Assembly (NCBI RefSeq): GCF_000473205.1
Contig: NZ_KI421507.1
Span: 2,027,945 to 2,091,944 of the forward strand
Direction: 5' to 3'
DNA length: 64,000 bases
Source: Pseudophaeobacter arcticus DSM 23566
Lineage (GTDB): Bacteria; Pseudomonadota; Alphaproteobacteria; Rhodobacterales; Rhodobacteraceae
This document shows, piece after piece, positions 27,859-36,725 of the stretch; within the stretch, counting starts at the first letter, position 1; every line of letters starts with the position of its first letter. Under the pieces are notes generated by a model. It ran no database searches and had not been told where the DNA came from. It worked only from the letters and a program-made list of their open reading frames with translations. Position numbers and translations under genes: made by a program.

Positions 27859-29190
27859 GTGACTGAATTTTCGACAATGGGTCTACCCGATCTGGTTCTG
27901 GCCCGTCTGGCCGATATGGGTCTGAAGGATCCAACCCCGATCCAGGCCCGCGCCATTCCCCATGCTCTCAACGGTGAAGACGTGCTGGGTCTGGCCCAGA
28001 CCGGCACCGGTAAAACAGCCGCCTTTGGCGTGCCCTTGATTGCCCGCATGCTGGACTATGGCCGCAAACCTGCCGCCCATACCGTGCGCGGTCTGGTGCT
28101 GGCGCCCACCCGCGAACTGGCCAACCAGATTGCCGCCACCCTGAAAGACCTGACCGAAGGCACCCCGATGAAAATCGGCCTGGTGGTGGGCGGTGTTTCA
28201 ATCAACCCGCAGATCCAGCGCATTTCGCGCGGGACCGACATTCTGGTGGCCACCCCTGGCCGCCTGCTCGACATCCTGGACCGCAAGGCGCTGGATCTTG
28301 GCTCCTGCGATTTCCTGGTGCTGGACGAGGCCGACCAGATGCTGGACCTCGGCTTTATCCACGCCCTGCGCAAGATTTCCGCCCTGCTGCCCGAAGAGCG
28401 CCAGACCATGCTGTTCTCGGCCACCATGCCAAAACAGATGAACGAGATCGCCAATTCCTATCTCAACCGCCCCGTGCGCATCGAAGTCTCGCCTCCCGGC
28501 AAACCCGCCGCCAAGGTCACCCAATCGGTGCATTTCATCGCCAAGGCGGAAAAGCTGAGCCTGCTGAAGGAACTGCTGACCGAACATAAAGATGAGCGCA
28601 CTCTGGTCTTTGGCCGGACCAAACACGGTATGGAAAAGCTGATGAAAGTGCTGGAAAAATCCGGCTTTTCCGCAGCAGCCATTCATGGCAACAAAAGCCA
28701 AGGTCAGCGCGAGCGTGCTCTGGCAGCCTTTAAATCCGGTCAGATCAAGGTTCTGGTTGCAACGGATGTTGCTGCTCGTGGTCTGGACATCCCGGATGTG
28801 AAATATGTCTACAACTACGAGCTGCCCAACGTGCCCGATGCCTATGTGCACCGGATCGGCCGGACCGCGCGTGCCGGCAAGGATGGCCAGGCCGTCGCCT
28901 TCTGCGCTCCGGATGAGATGGAAGAGCTGAAAGCAATCCAGAAGGTGATGAAAATCACCATCCCAACGGCCTCTGGCAGCCCATGGGAGCCAATTCCCGG
29001 CGCCACCCCCTCTCGTGGTGGTCGCCCCGGTGGCAAACCAGGGGGCAAACCCGGTGGCGGCAACCGTCGGCGTGGCGGCGGTGGCCGCGGTCAATCCCAG
29101 GGCGGTGGTAAACCCGCTGGTGCAGCCGGCGGATCCGGCGCGGGTGCAGGTGGTGGTGCGGGCAACAACCGACGCCGTCAGGCCCGCTAA
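27859..29190 (+). CDS. DEAD-box ATP-dependent RNA helicase (RhlE-like)
   Basis: 443 residues with a GTG start (GTGACTGAATTT). Helicase motifs appear in order: Q motif PTPIQARAIP, motif I AQTGTGKT (46-53), Ia PTRELANQ, motif II DEAD (156-159), motif III SAT, and motif VI HRIGRTARAGKDG. After about residue 375 the tail is Gly/Arg/Pro-rich (GGRPGGKPGGKPGGGNRRRGGGG in part), typical of RhlE-type RNA-binding extensions. It likely remodels rRNA or mRNA, particularly at low temperature. A strong hairpin terminator follows. Confidence 0.95.
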   Translation: MTEFSTMGLPDLVLARLADMGLKDPTPIQARAIPHALNGEDVLGLAQTGTGKTAAFGVPLIARMLDYGRKPAAHTVRGLVLAPTRELANQIAATLKDLTEGTPMKIGLVVGGVSINPQIQRISRGTDILVATPGRLLDILDRKALDLGSCDFLVLDEADQMLDLGFIHALRKISALLPEERQTMLFSATMPKQMNEIANSYLNRPVRIEVSPPGKPAAKVTQSVHFIAKAEKLSLLKELLTEHKDERTLVFGRTKHGMEKLMKVLEKSGFSAAAIHGNKSQGQRERALAAFKSGQIKVLVATDVAARGLDIPDVKYVYNYELPNVPDAYVHRIGRTARAGKDGQAVAFCAPDEMEELKAIQKVMKITIPTASGSPWEPIPGATPSRGGRPGGKPGGKPGGGNRRRGGGGRGQSQGGGKPAGAAGGSGAGAGGGAGNNRRRQAR

Positions 29191-29282
29191 GCCGTCGGGC
29201 CTGCTAAGTAGTGCCCCCCAGGCCCGCGCGTTGCGCGGGTCCCCCGGTCCGCAGATCGCTTACAAGGCCAATTTCACACCTC

Positions 29283-29309
29283 TGGCGCCCTGCTTCCGGC
29301 AGGGCGCCA
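29283..29309 (+). terminator. Intrinsic terminator of the DEAD-box helicase gene
   Basis: A perfect 11-base stem (TGGCGCCCTGC/GCAGGGCGCCA) with a 5-base loop, followed by TTTATTTT. Confidence 0.9.
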
Positions 29310-29390
29310 TTTATTTTGGCGACAATCTGCTGCTGTGACGATACCAGCTCCGCCCCCGTTGGGGTCAGCTCCAGATCTCAGCCTCCAAAT

Positions 29391-29515
29391 GCTCCCGCCC
29401 ACTCCAATTGCATCAAGATGCAACAGGAGCAGTTGGGGGTGGCGCCGTGCCTTTGGCACGGCGCCACCCCCAACGGGAGGAGAGCTTATTTATAAGCTCG
29501 ACGACGGGCGGGAGC
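29391..29515. repeat. Nested palindromic intergenic element, copy A
   Basis: The outer arms GCTCCCGCCC (29391-29400) and GGGCGGGAGC (29506-29515) are inverted. Inside lies a perfect 20-base stem with a 3-base TTT loop (29432-29451 with 29455-29474) and then an 8-base-stem palindrome GAGCTTAT/ATAAGCTC (29482-29499). The modules GCACGGCGCC, CCCAACGGGA and GGGCGGGAGC recur with identical spacing in copy B near 60.0 kb. Confidence 0.85.
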
Positions 29516-29615
29516 GCTCCCCTTGCCTGGTCTCTGACATCTGTCTGGGGCAGGCCCTTTCGCCGGATTTAATCTAGACCTTATCTAGACCTTAACTAGA
29601 CTTGGCAGGCTCTCA

Positions 29616-31034
29616 TCAGGTGCCACAAAAGGTTGCTGTGACAACCTCATGCGCCTCGGGAGGTCGTTGCAGATCTTCGGCGCCCTGCTGCTCAGTAAAT
29701 GGCTGTTGCAGAACCGTCCCCAGGCGCTCAAACAGGGTGAAGTCGCCCGCCACCGCGGAGGCAATCATCTCTTCGATCCGGTGATTGCGGGGAATATAAA
29801 CCGGGTTGCTGGCTCGCATTATCGCCTGCGGGTCCTGTTCCTGTTCGCGCCGCTGCATCCAGCGGGCCTGCCAGGGTTCAAAGGCCTTGGAATCGCGGAA
29901 GTAATCCACTGCGCGCCCATCAGCCAGGGCGCGGAAGCTATTGGTAAAATCCGCCTGCCCCTGCTCCATCAACTCTAGCAGATCCGAGATCAGATCCATA
30001 TCCGCATCCTGCGCCGTCTCTAACCCGATCTTTCGACGGAACAGACGCAGCCATTCGGTCTCTATCAGGGCGGGCATGGTGTGGACAATTTCGGTCGCTT
30101 CCTCGACTGCCTGTTGCGGATCATCCAACTGCTGGATCAAAGCGGTGGCCAGCTGCGCCAGATTCCAGACCGCAATGCTCGGCTGGTTGGAATAGGCATA
30201 CCGCCCCATGCGGTCGATCGATGAAAACACCTGATCGGTGCGGTAGTGATCCATGAAAGCGCAAGGACCGTAATCAATGGTTTCCCCGGAAATGCTGCTG
30301 TTGTCGGTGTTCATCACGCCGTGTATAAACCCAACAGACATCCAGGCGGCAATCAGCCGGACCTGCGCATCGCGCACCGCGCGCAGCAATCCCATCGGCC
30401 CCTCGGCTTGGGGATAGTGGCGGCTGATGGCATATTCGGTCAGCTGCCGCAGCGCTGCGGTTTGCCCCCGCGCCGCAAAGAACTGAAAGGTGCCGACCCG
30501 CAGATGGCTGGCGGCGACGCGGGTCAGCACCGCACCGGGCATCCCGCCTTCGCGCCAGACCGTTTCGCCAGTGGACACCGCTGCCAGCGCCCGGGTGGTA
30601 GGGACCCCAAGTGCAAACATCGCTTCCGAGACCACATATTCACGCAGCACCGGCCCCAACCAGGCGCGACCGTCCCCCTGGCGCGAATAGGGCGTGCGCC
30701 CCGCACCTTTCAGCTGGAGATCATAGCGTCTGCCATCAGTGCCCAGCACTTCGCCCAGCAAGATTGCGCGCCCATCCCCGAGCTGCGGGTTAAACGTGCC
30801 AAACTGGTGGCCTGCATAGGCCTGCGCCAGAGGATCCGCCCCCTCTGGCACCTGGTTTCCGGCAAAGACCTCAGCCATCTCCACAAGATCACCGGCTTGC
30901 ACCTGCAACAGGTCAGCCAGAGTCTGGTTAAAGGCAATCAGCTGCGGAGCGGCCACTGGCGCGGGGCGCTGCCTGGAATAGAACCCGGAGCCCAGCTGGG
31001 CATATGTATTGTCAAAGGGGATGTGCAAAGCCAT
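29616..31034 (-). CDS. selO: Protein adenylyltransferase SelO (YdiU family)
   Basis: 472 residues, matching the ~480-residue family length. The pseudokinase fold is recognisable: NPQLGDGRAILLGEV, YDLQLKGAGRTPYSRQGDGRAWLG, and the metal-binding NTDNSSISGETIDYGP. The C-terminus is FCGT, retaining the cysteine that corresponds to the selenocysteine position of eukaryotic SelO. SelO transfers AMP to Ser, Thr or Tyr of redox proteins and is linked to oxidative-stress responses. It is divergent from the DUF985 cupin gene. Confidence 0.95.
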   Translation of the reverse strand: MALHIPFDNTYAQLGSGFYSRQRPAPVAAPQLIAFNQTLADLLQVQAGDLVEMAEVFAGNQVPEGADPLAQAYAGHQFGTFNPQLGDGRAILLGEVLGTDGRRYDLQLKGAGRTPYSRQGDGRAWLGPVLREYVVSEAMFALGVPTTRALAAVSTGETVWREGGMPGAVLTRVAASHLRVGTFQFFAARGQTAALRQLTEYAISRHYPQAEGPMGLLRAVRDAQVRLIAAWMSVGFIHGVMNTDNSSISGETIDYGPCAFMDHYRTDQVFSSIDRMGRYAYSNQPSIAVWNLAQLATALIQQLDDPQQAVEEATEIVHTMPALIETEWLRLFRRKIGLETAQDADMDLISDLLELMEQGQADFTNSFRALADGRAVDYFRDSKAFEPWQARWMQRREQEQDPQAIMRASNPVYIPRNHRIEEMIASAVAGDFTLFERLGTVLQQPFTEQQGAEDLQRPPEAHEVVTATFCGT

Positions 31035-31087
31035 AGCCCCAAGATATGTCTCAGATACAGGAATACCAGTGTGAAGGTGCTGCCACG

Positions 31088-31519
31088 ATGACTGCGGATG
31101 AAATCATTACAAAACTGCAACTCTCTCGCCACCCCGAAGGCGGCTGGTATCGTCAAACCTGGGTGGCTGAAAACGCGGGTCGCCCCAGCGGCACCTGCAT
31201 CTATTTCCTGCTGCGCGGCGATGAGACCAGCCACTGGCACCGGGTCGATGCCAGTGAAATCTGGCTCTACCATTCCGGCGCGCCCCTGATCCTGTCGCTC
31301 GCCGCAACCGACGCAGGCCCCGCCACAGAACATCTGCGCACCCCGGATCTCACTGTAGGGCAGCCCCAACTCATCGTCCCCGCAGGCCACTGGCAAGCCG
31401 CCCGCAGCACCGGTGACTACACTCTGGTCAGCTGCACCGTGTCGCCGGGCTTCCAGTTTGAGGGGTTTGAGCTGGCCGCACCTGAGTTTGATATTCCGCG
31501 ATCTAACAGCCCCCATTGA
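31088..31519 (+). CDS. DUF985 family cupin protein
   Basis: 143 residues from the ATG at 31088 (MTADEIITKLQLSRHPEGGWYRQTW). An ATG at 31046 would add 14 residues outside the family start. Cupin motifs include TCIYFLLRGDETSHWHRVDASEIWLYHSG with paired histidines, and VPAGHWQAARS. The family is of unknown function, possibly binding a metal or small ligand. Start to start it faces selO across about 50 bases. Confidence 0.88.
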   Translation: MTADEIITKLQLSRHPEGGWYRQTWVAENAGRPSGTCIYFLLRGDETSHWHRVDASEIWLYHSGAPLILSLAATDAGPATEHLRTPDLTVGQPQLIVPAGHWQAARSTGDYTLVSCTVSPGFQFEGFELAAPEFDIPRSNSPH

Positions 31520-31653
31520 AACACGCGCGTTTCTCTCGGGTAGCAATTGCCACCGATCTGGCACCCCCTCCCTCTTCTGATCTCAGCATATTTTTGGTCG
31601 ATTTTCATCGCAAAATCGCGCCGCCCCCCTAAGACGACCGTGGGGCGGATGTG

Positions 31654-31758
31654 ATGTCTCTCGAAAAGGTGCAGCTACAGTCACTCTATTCAATCCATGA
31701 AAAGTGGTTGCGTCCCTATGAGCGCAAACCCATGGATGCTGTTTTGGCCACTGCTTGA
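31654..31758 (+). CDS. Possible 34-residue small ORF
   Basis: ATG at 31654 and TGA at 31756-31758 encode MSLEKVQLQSLYSIHEKWLR followed by PYERKPMDAVLATA. It sits alone in the 298-base gap between the DUF985 gene and the end of anmK. The upstream GGGGCGGATGTG is a poor ribosome binding site. The composition is protein-like (amphipathic helix, Trp, several Lys/Arg), but I recognise no family and it may be chance or a remnant. Confidence 0.25.
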   Translation: MSLEKVQLQSLYSIHEKWLRPYERKPMDAVLATA

Positions 31759-31817
31759 TCTTCTACAGATCTTCAAATGAACAGTTTGCAAGATTCAGGA
31801 TCCTACAGGTGCAACGC

Positions 31818-32930
31818 CTACTCCCCCGGCACGCTGATCACCCCGCCGCCAACGCAGGCCCGCACACCTGTGGTGCCCGGACAGGAGGTCGGCAGGCCAC
31901 GCGAGACCCGCACGGCCAGAAAGCCAAAGGCCTGGGCCTCCAGCATGTCACCATCCAGCCCGACCTCCTCAACCGGTTTGACAGGACAGTCCAGTGAGAC
32001 CGCCAGCATCTGCATCAGCACCGGATTGTGCCGCCCCCCTCCGGTCACCAGAACCACCGAAGGTGGCTCGGGGCAGTGCTCCATGCCCTGGGCCACCGAG
32101 GCCGCGCACATGGCCGTCAGGGTGGCGGTGGCATCCGCATCGCTCAGCTCTTTCACCAGATCAATCATCTCCGCAAAGTCATTCCGGTCCAGTGACTTTG
32201 GCGGCATTCGAAAAAAATAAGGCTCAGCCAGAAACAATTCCAGCGCGCCGGTCTCAACCTCTCCGCTACTGGCAACCCCCCCGTCTTTGTCAAACGCCAG
32301 CCCCAGCCGCGCCTGCAGCAGATCGTTGATCGGCGCATTGGCCGGTCCGGTATCAAAAGCCAAGAGCGCGCCGGGGTCTTCCGGTTTGTCAAACCGCGGA
32401 TCGACATAGGTGATATTGCCAACCCCACCGAGATTCAGGAAACAAATCGGGCCGGTGGCCTTGATGTATTTGGCACAGGCAAAGTGAAAAAACGGCGCCA
32501 GTGGCGCGCCTTCGCCCCCCATGGAAACATCATCGCTGCGAAAGTCCCAAACAACCGGCAACTTCAGCGCCTCAGCCAGAACCGCGCCATTCCCTACCTG
32601 CAGGGTGCCTTGCTGGCGCGGAGCATGGGCCAGAGTCTGGCCATGAAACCCAACCAGATCAATATCTTCAAAGCCACCAAGCGCTGCCATATGTTTGGCC
32701 TCCACCACCTCGGCAGCCGCCTCAACCTCGGCGCCGTGCCAGCGTCCCAGGCCTGCGCGCAGGATCACTCTCTCAGCGTCAGAGTAGGGCTGGTACCCAC
32801 TGGGGCCAAAGCCTGCAATCCGCAGACCATCGGTCTCAACCACCGCAACATCCACCCCATCCAGCGAGGTGCCACTCATCGCACCCAGGGCGCGCAACAC
32901 GCCGGTTTTGGCAATCACTTTGCTCATCAT
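31818..32930 (-). CDS. anmK: Anhydro-N-acetylmuramic acid kinase
   Basis: 370 residues from the ATG at 32930 ([10 protein letters not shown]). The ATP-binding signature [15 protein letters not shown] starts the protein; [25 protein letters not shown] and [11 protein letters not shown] complete the ASKHA kinase pattern. It hydrolyses and phosphorylates 1,6-anhydro-MurNAc to MurNAc-6-phosphate in peptidoglycan recycling, downstream of NagZ (also in this window). It is divergent from tyrS. Confidence 0.95.
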   Translation of the reverse strand: MMSKVIAKTGVLRALGAMSGTSLDGVDVAVVETDGLRIAGFGPSGYQPYSDAERVILRAGLGRWHGAEVEAAAEVVEAKHMAALGGFEDIDLVGFHGQTLAHAPRQQGTLQVGNGAVLAEALKLPVVWDFRSDDVSMGGEGAPLAPFFHFACAKYIKATGPICFLNLGGVGNITYVDPRFDKPEDPGALLAFDTGPANAPINDLLQARLGLAFDKDGGVASSGEVETGALELFLAEPYFFRMPPKSLDRNDFAEMIDLVKELSDADATATLTAMCAASVAQGMEHCPEPPSVVLVTGGGRHNPVLMQMLAVSLDCPVKPVEEVGLDGDMLEAQAFGFLAVRVSRGLPTSCPGTTGVRACVGGGVISVPGE

Positions 32931-33126
32931 CTGTCTCGTCTCATTGTGCCCAAAGCCCTGCCCGGCAACCGGGGCAATCGCCCAGAGCATTCGTCTCTGC
33001 ATAGCAGCCTGCTCTGGCACAGGGAACAGTCACCAAGAACAGCTGCAATTTTGTCAGGAAAACAGGTTCCATGTGGGCAATTTGCGTCTTATACACCACG
33101 TCGCAAACCAAACGCCGAGGCATGTT

Positions 33127-34383
33127 ATGACCTATCACCCAAAATCGGACTTTATCGCTGTCATGATGGAACGCGGGTTCCTTGCTGATTGCACCGATTA
33201 TCAAGGCCTTGATGAGGCCCTGATGCAGGGTGTTAAGCCTGCCTATATCGGTTTTGACGCCACCGCAAAATCCCTGCATGTGGGCTCGCTGATCCAAATC
33301 ATGATGCTGCGCTGGTTCCAGAAAACGGGCCACCAGCCGATCACCCTGATGGGCGGTGGCACCACCAAGGTCGGCGACCCCTCCTTTCGCGCCGATGAGC
33401 GCCCGCTGCTGAACGACGCCCAGATCGACGACAATATCGCCGGCATCAAAAAGGTGTTCTCCGCCTATATCGACTATGACAGTGACGCGCCCAACAAGGC
33501 GCTGATGCTGAACAATGCCGAATGGCTGAACGGGCTCAACTACCTTGAATTCCTGCGCGACATTGGCCGCCATTTCTCGGTCAACCGCATGCTGGCCTTT
33601 GAATCAGTCAAATCGCGGCTGGACCGCGAACAGTCGCTGTCCTTCCTCGAATTCAACTACATGATCCTGCAGGCCTATGACTTCCTAGAGCTGAACCGTC
33701 GCTATGGCTGCATCCTGCAGATGGGGGGCTCGGATCAATGGGGCAATATCGTCAACGGGATCGACCTGACCCGCCGGGTGCTGGACACTTCCATCTACGG
33801 GTTGACCTCGCCGCTGCTGACCACCTCGGACGGCAAAAAGATGGGCAAAAGCCAGGACGGCGCAGTCTGGCTCAACGCAGAAATGCGCTCGCCATATGAG
33901 TTCTGGCAATTCTGGCGCAACACCACCGATGCCGACGTTGGCCGCTTCCTGAAACTCTATACCGAATTGCCGGTGGAGGAATGCACCCGCTTGGGGGCGC
34001 TCGCAGGGTCCGAGGTCAATGCCGCCAAAGTGATCCTTGCCAATGAGGTGACCAAACTCCTGCACGGAGCCGAGGCCGCAGCCACCGCCGAAGCCACCGC
34101 CCGAGAGGTCTTTGAAAAGGGCGGCGTTGGCGACGATCTGCCAACCTTGACCCTGACCAGGGCAGAGCTCGGGGAGGGCGTCTCTATCGTTCAGCTGATT
34201 GTCAAATCCGGCCTGGCCAAATCGGGCAAGGATGCCAAACGGCTGATCAGTGAAAATGGCGCCAAACTGGATGACAAAGCGCTCAGCGATGCGGGTCTGA
34301 TGATCGACGCCACGGCCCTGTCGAGCCCCATCAAGCTCAGCGCCGGCAAAAAGCGCCACGCCCTGGTGCAGCTCTCGGACTGA
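33127..34383 (+). CDS. tyrS: Tyrosyl-tRNA synthetase
   Basis: 418 residues from the ATG at 33127; the frame is open upstream across the anmK promoter, but similarity begins [17 protein letters not shown]. Class I signatures are HVGS (51-54) and KMGKS (238-242). Other landmarks are [13 protein letters not shown] and [13 protein letters not shown]-terminal S4 domain ([21 protein letters not shown]) binds tRNA. A hairpin terminator follows. Confidence 0.97.
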   Translation: MTYHPKSDFIAVMMERGFLADCTDYQGLDEALMQGVKPAYIGFDATAKSLHVGSLIQIMMLRWFQKTGHQPITLMGGGTTKVGDPSFRADERPLLNDAQIDDNIAGIKKVFSAYIDYDSDAPNKALMLNNAEWLNGLNYLEFLRDIGRHFSVNRMLAFESVKSRLDREQSLSFLEFNYMILQAYDFLELNRRYGCILQMGGSDQWGNIVNGIDLTRRVLDTSIYGLTSPLLTTSDGKKMGKSQDGAVWLNAEMRSPYEFWQFWRNTTDADVGRFLKLYTELPVEECTRLGALAGSEVNAAKVILANEVTKLLHGAEAAATAEATAREVFEKGGVGDDLPTLTLTRAELGEGVSIVQLIVKSGLAKSGKDAKRLISENGAKLDDKALSDAGLMIDATALSSPIKLSAGKKRHALVQLSD

Positions 34384-34421
34384 TCCGCCGCCCCATAAAA
34401 CACTCAGCCCATAAAACACTC

Positions 34422-34446
34422 AAAAGGGGCTCAACAGCCCCTTTTT
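34422..34446 (+). terminator. Intrinsic terminator of tyrS
   Basis: Stem AAAAGGGGCT/AGCCCCTTTT with loop CAAC and a run of five Ts. Just upstream, CCCATAAAACACTCA occurs twice in tandem. Confidence 0.9.
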
Positions 34447-34609
34447 CCCACCCGCAAGCCCCCTTATCCCCGTGCCCAGCCAGCCAGCCAGCCAGGCCAA
34501 AGACACAATGGCTCAGCCCACGCACCGTCAACCGCTTTTCATCTTTCTAAAAATACCTCGGAGTGTGAGGCAGAGCCTCACGAACAGATCCTCCAAAAGA
34601 ACTGGCCCG

Positions 34610-34765
34610 TCAAAAGAACCACCACTCCATCAGGCTCAACAGCACGAAGACCGGGATGGACACAACGCTTGCCAATACAAAGGCCGCCGACAGGGTCAGC
34701 TTGGGGTTTGGTGCGATCCGGCCCAGAACAGGTGTTTGCTTTTTCATCCCCAGATTAACCATCAT
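34610..34765 (-). CDS. Small single-span membrane protein
   Basis: 51 codons (two adjacent ATGs at 34765 and 34762; a further ATG at codon 7). The product reads MVNLGMKKQTPVLGRIAPNP, then KLTLSAAFVLASVVSIPVFV and a LLSLMEWWFF end. A short basic N-terminus precedes one clear membrane helix and an aromatic C-terminus, consistent with N-in topology. The helix and the codon pattern argue for a real gene, although no strong ribosome binding site is visible. It diverges from the FemAB-like gene, with only ~27 bases between the starts. Function unknown. Confidence 0.55.
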   Translation of the reverse strand: MMVNLGMKKQTPVLGRIAPNPKLTLSAAFVLASVVSIPVFVLLSLMEWWFF

Positions 34766-34792
34766 TTAGGTTTCTGATTGGTAAATAGTCCC

Positions 34793-35752
34793 ATGCTGGA
34801 CGTTGATATATCTGCCTCTCTCTCTGCCCCCCTGCCGCCTCAACCTGGTGGCGGCTCCGGCCTCCCGGCGTCTCTCCCGGCTTTGGCGCAATCTGCGGAA
34901 TTTGCGCGCGCCCTGACAGCTCAGGGACAGGCCCCGACCATTCTGCCAGAACTGCACAACAGCCTTGTCACGACGCGCCGCTTTGCCGCCGGTTTTTCGC
35001 TCGCCATGATCAATCGCGCAACGCTCTCCCAGCCCAGTCAGGTACAGGAGGCGCTGCGGGCCAATGGTCTCGGCAAAACCCCAGTGATCCTTTCTCCCGA
35101 ACAGCCCTGCCCCGCGCTTGCAAATATTGGCGCCCTGCCGCTGGTCAGCCCCGCCTTTGTTGCCCGCCTTGACCTCTCCTCAAGCGCCAATCAACGCAAA
35201 GCCGCCCTGCATCAAAAATGGCGCAACCGGTTGACCCGGGCGCAGTCCTACGACCTCAGGGTAAGCCGCCAGAACATGCCGCTGGATGCCCGCCACTGGC
35301 TGTTTCTCGCAGATCAGACGCAACAGCGGCAGCGTGGCTATCGCAGCTGGCCCATCGAGCTGACCCTCGCCTATGGGCGTGAAAACAAAGGCAAGGCAAA
35401 GCTGTTTCAAGCCTTCAGTGGCAGCGAAACTGTCGCCGCCATCCTGATCCTGCGCCATGGTCTTGGCGCGACCTACCACATTGCCCATGCCACCCAGACC
35501 GGAAAATCGCTCTCGGCGCATAACCTGCTGATGTGGGAGGCGATGACCTGGCTCGCCTCCAAAGGCTGCCAGCAACTGGATCTTGGCCTGATAAACACCG
35601 AAGAGGCGCCCGGCCTTGCGCGCTTCAAACTGGGCACCGGCGCCCGCCTGTCGCAACTGGGTGGCACCTGGGCGCTGTGGATGCCCCTTGGGCGGCTGTT
35701 CTCCCCCCTGTCCCGCTGCGACCGCAAGCTGATGAGTGCCCGCGCCTTTTAA
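34793..35752 (+). CDS. FemAB/GNAT-like (BioF2-type) acetyltransferase
   Basis: 319 residues from the ATG at 34793; a TTG 15 bases upstream is a weaker alternative. The C-terminal half holds a GNAT-like fold: FQAFSGSETVAAILILRHGLGATYHIAHAT, then LMWEAMTWLASKGCQQLDLGL and GLARFKLGTGA, the pattern seen in FemAB and BioF2-like proteins. The N-terminal region is poorly conserved. Such proteins transfer acyl or aminoacyl groups, often in envelope or exopolysaccharide assembly; the substrate here is unknown. Confidence 0.75.
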   Translation: MLDVDISASLSAPLPPQPGGGSGLPASLPALAQSAEFARALTAQGQAPTILPELHNSLVTTRRFAAGFSLAMINRATLSQPSQVQEALRANGLGKTPVILSPEQPCPALANIGALPLVSPAFVARLDLSSSANQRKAALHQKWRNRLTRAQSYDLRVSRQNMPLDARHWLFLADQTQQRQRGYRSWPIELTLAYGRENKGKAKLFQAFSGSETVAAILILRHGLGATYHIAHATQTGKSLSAHNLLMWEAMTWLASKGCQQLDLGLINTEEAPGLARFKLGTGARLSQLGGTWALWMPLGRLFSPLSRCDRKLMSARAF

Positions 35753-35827
35753 CAGGAAATGCTAGACAGGGCGTCTTCATCTGGTAGTTATTGAACAGAT
35801 GTTCAGATACCTGAAGGACCAGCTCTT

Positions 35828-36583
35828 ATGAAACTCGCACAGACCTGCGCCATCATTACCGGCGGCGCCTCCGGCCTCGGAGAGGCCACCGCACGCCACT
35901 TTGCCGAAAACGGCGCCAAAGTTACCATTTTGGACCGAGACGCCGAACGCGGCCCAAAGGTCGCTGCAGAAATCGGCGGGCATTTTGTTCAAACCGACGT
36001 CACCGATGAGGAATCCGTGAGCGCAGCCATTGCCTTTGCAGTTGAGAAAATGGGGCGCATTTCCGCCTGTGTGAACTGCGCCGGCATTGCCTATGGCATC
36101 AAAACCATCGGTCGCGATGGCCCCCACCCTCTGGATGCATACAAGCGCACCATCGACATCAATCTGGTTGGCACCTTCAATGTCGCCCGCCTTGCCGCTG
36201 TTGAAATTGCCAAAAACACCCCCGAAGCCGATGGCGCCCGCGGTGTGATCATCAACACCGCCTCCATTGCGGCCTATGATGGTCAGAAAGGCCAAGCCGC
36301 CTATGCCGCCTCCAAAGGCGGCGTGGTTGGCATGTGTCTGCCGATGGCGCGCGATCTGGCCTCTACCGGCATCCGGGTAATGACCATTGCGCCGGGCATC
36401 TTCATGACGCCCATGCTGGCGGGGCTTCCCGAAGAGGTTCAGCAGCAACTTGCCGCAGATGTGCCCAACCCGGTGCGTCTCGGCGATCCGGCAGAATACG
36501 GCCGCCTGGCCGGGTTCATCACCGAAATGGGCTATCTCAACGGCGAGGTCATTCGCATTGACGGCGCCCTGCGGATGCGCTGA
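35828..36583 (+). CDS. SDR family oxidoreductase (3-hydroxyacyl-CoA dehydrogenase type 2-like)
   Basis: 251 residues. Cofactor motif TGGASGLG (11-18), NAG-type motif VNCAGI, and catalytic Tyr159 and Lys163 in QAAYAASKGG, preceded by the serine in NTASIAAYDGQ. The C-terminus (FITEMGYLNGEVIRIDGALRM) closely matches the 17beta-HSD10/short-chain 3-hydroxyacyl-CoA dehydrogenase group, suggesting NAD-dependent oxidation of 3-hydroxyacyl-CoA. It is monocistronic, with a hairpin between it and the convergent uup. Confidence 0.88.
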   Translation: MKLAQTCAIITGGASGLGEATARHFAENGAKVTILDRDAERGPKVAAEIGGHFVQTDVTDEESVSAAIAFAVEKMGRISACVNCAGIAYGIKTIGRDGPHPLDAYKRTIDINLVGTFNVARLAAVEIAKNTPEADGARGVIINTASIAAYDGQKGQAAYAASKGGVVGMCLPMARDLASTGIRVMTIAPGIFMTPMLAGLPEEVQQQLAADVPNPVRLGDPAEYGRLAGFITEMGYLNGEVIRIDGALRMR

Positions 36584-36614
36584 TCGGCAGATGTAGCACC
36601 CAGTCAAAAATTAA

Positions 36615-36638
36615 GGGCGCGGCAAAACTGCCGCGCCC
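36615..36638 (-). terminator. Hairpin between the SDR gene and uup
   Basis: A perfect 10-base stem GGGCGCGGCA/TGCCGCGCCC with loop AAAC. On the minus strand it is followed by TTAATTTTTG, so it best fits termination of the uup transcript. Confidence 0.75.
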
Positions 36639-36725
36639 CTAGCCCCAGACTACGGGGCGAACTTAAAGTTAATACTATGCGTTAGTAATTTGTTAACTAA
36701 CACATTTCTTGCTTCACAAGCAGGA

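Larger units (their letters stand above)
29191..29615. other. Intergenic region rich in hairpins between helicase and SelO genes
   Basis: 425 bases between convergent genes. It contains the helicase terminator (29283-29309), a nested palindromic element (29391-29515) and a triple TCTAGACCTTA-type direct repeat near 29573-29600 (TCTAGACCTTATCTAGACCT continuing). No gene was found. Confidence 0.7.
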
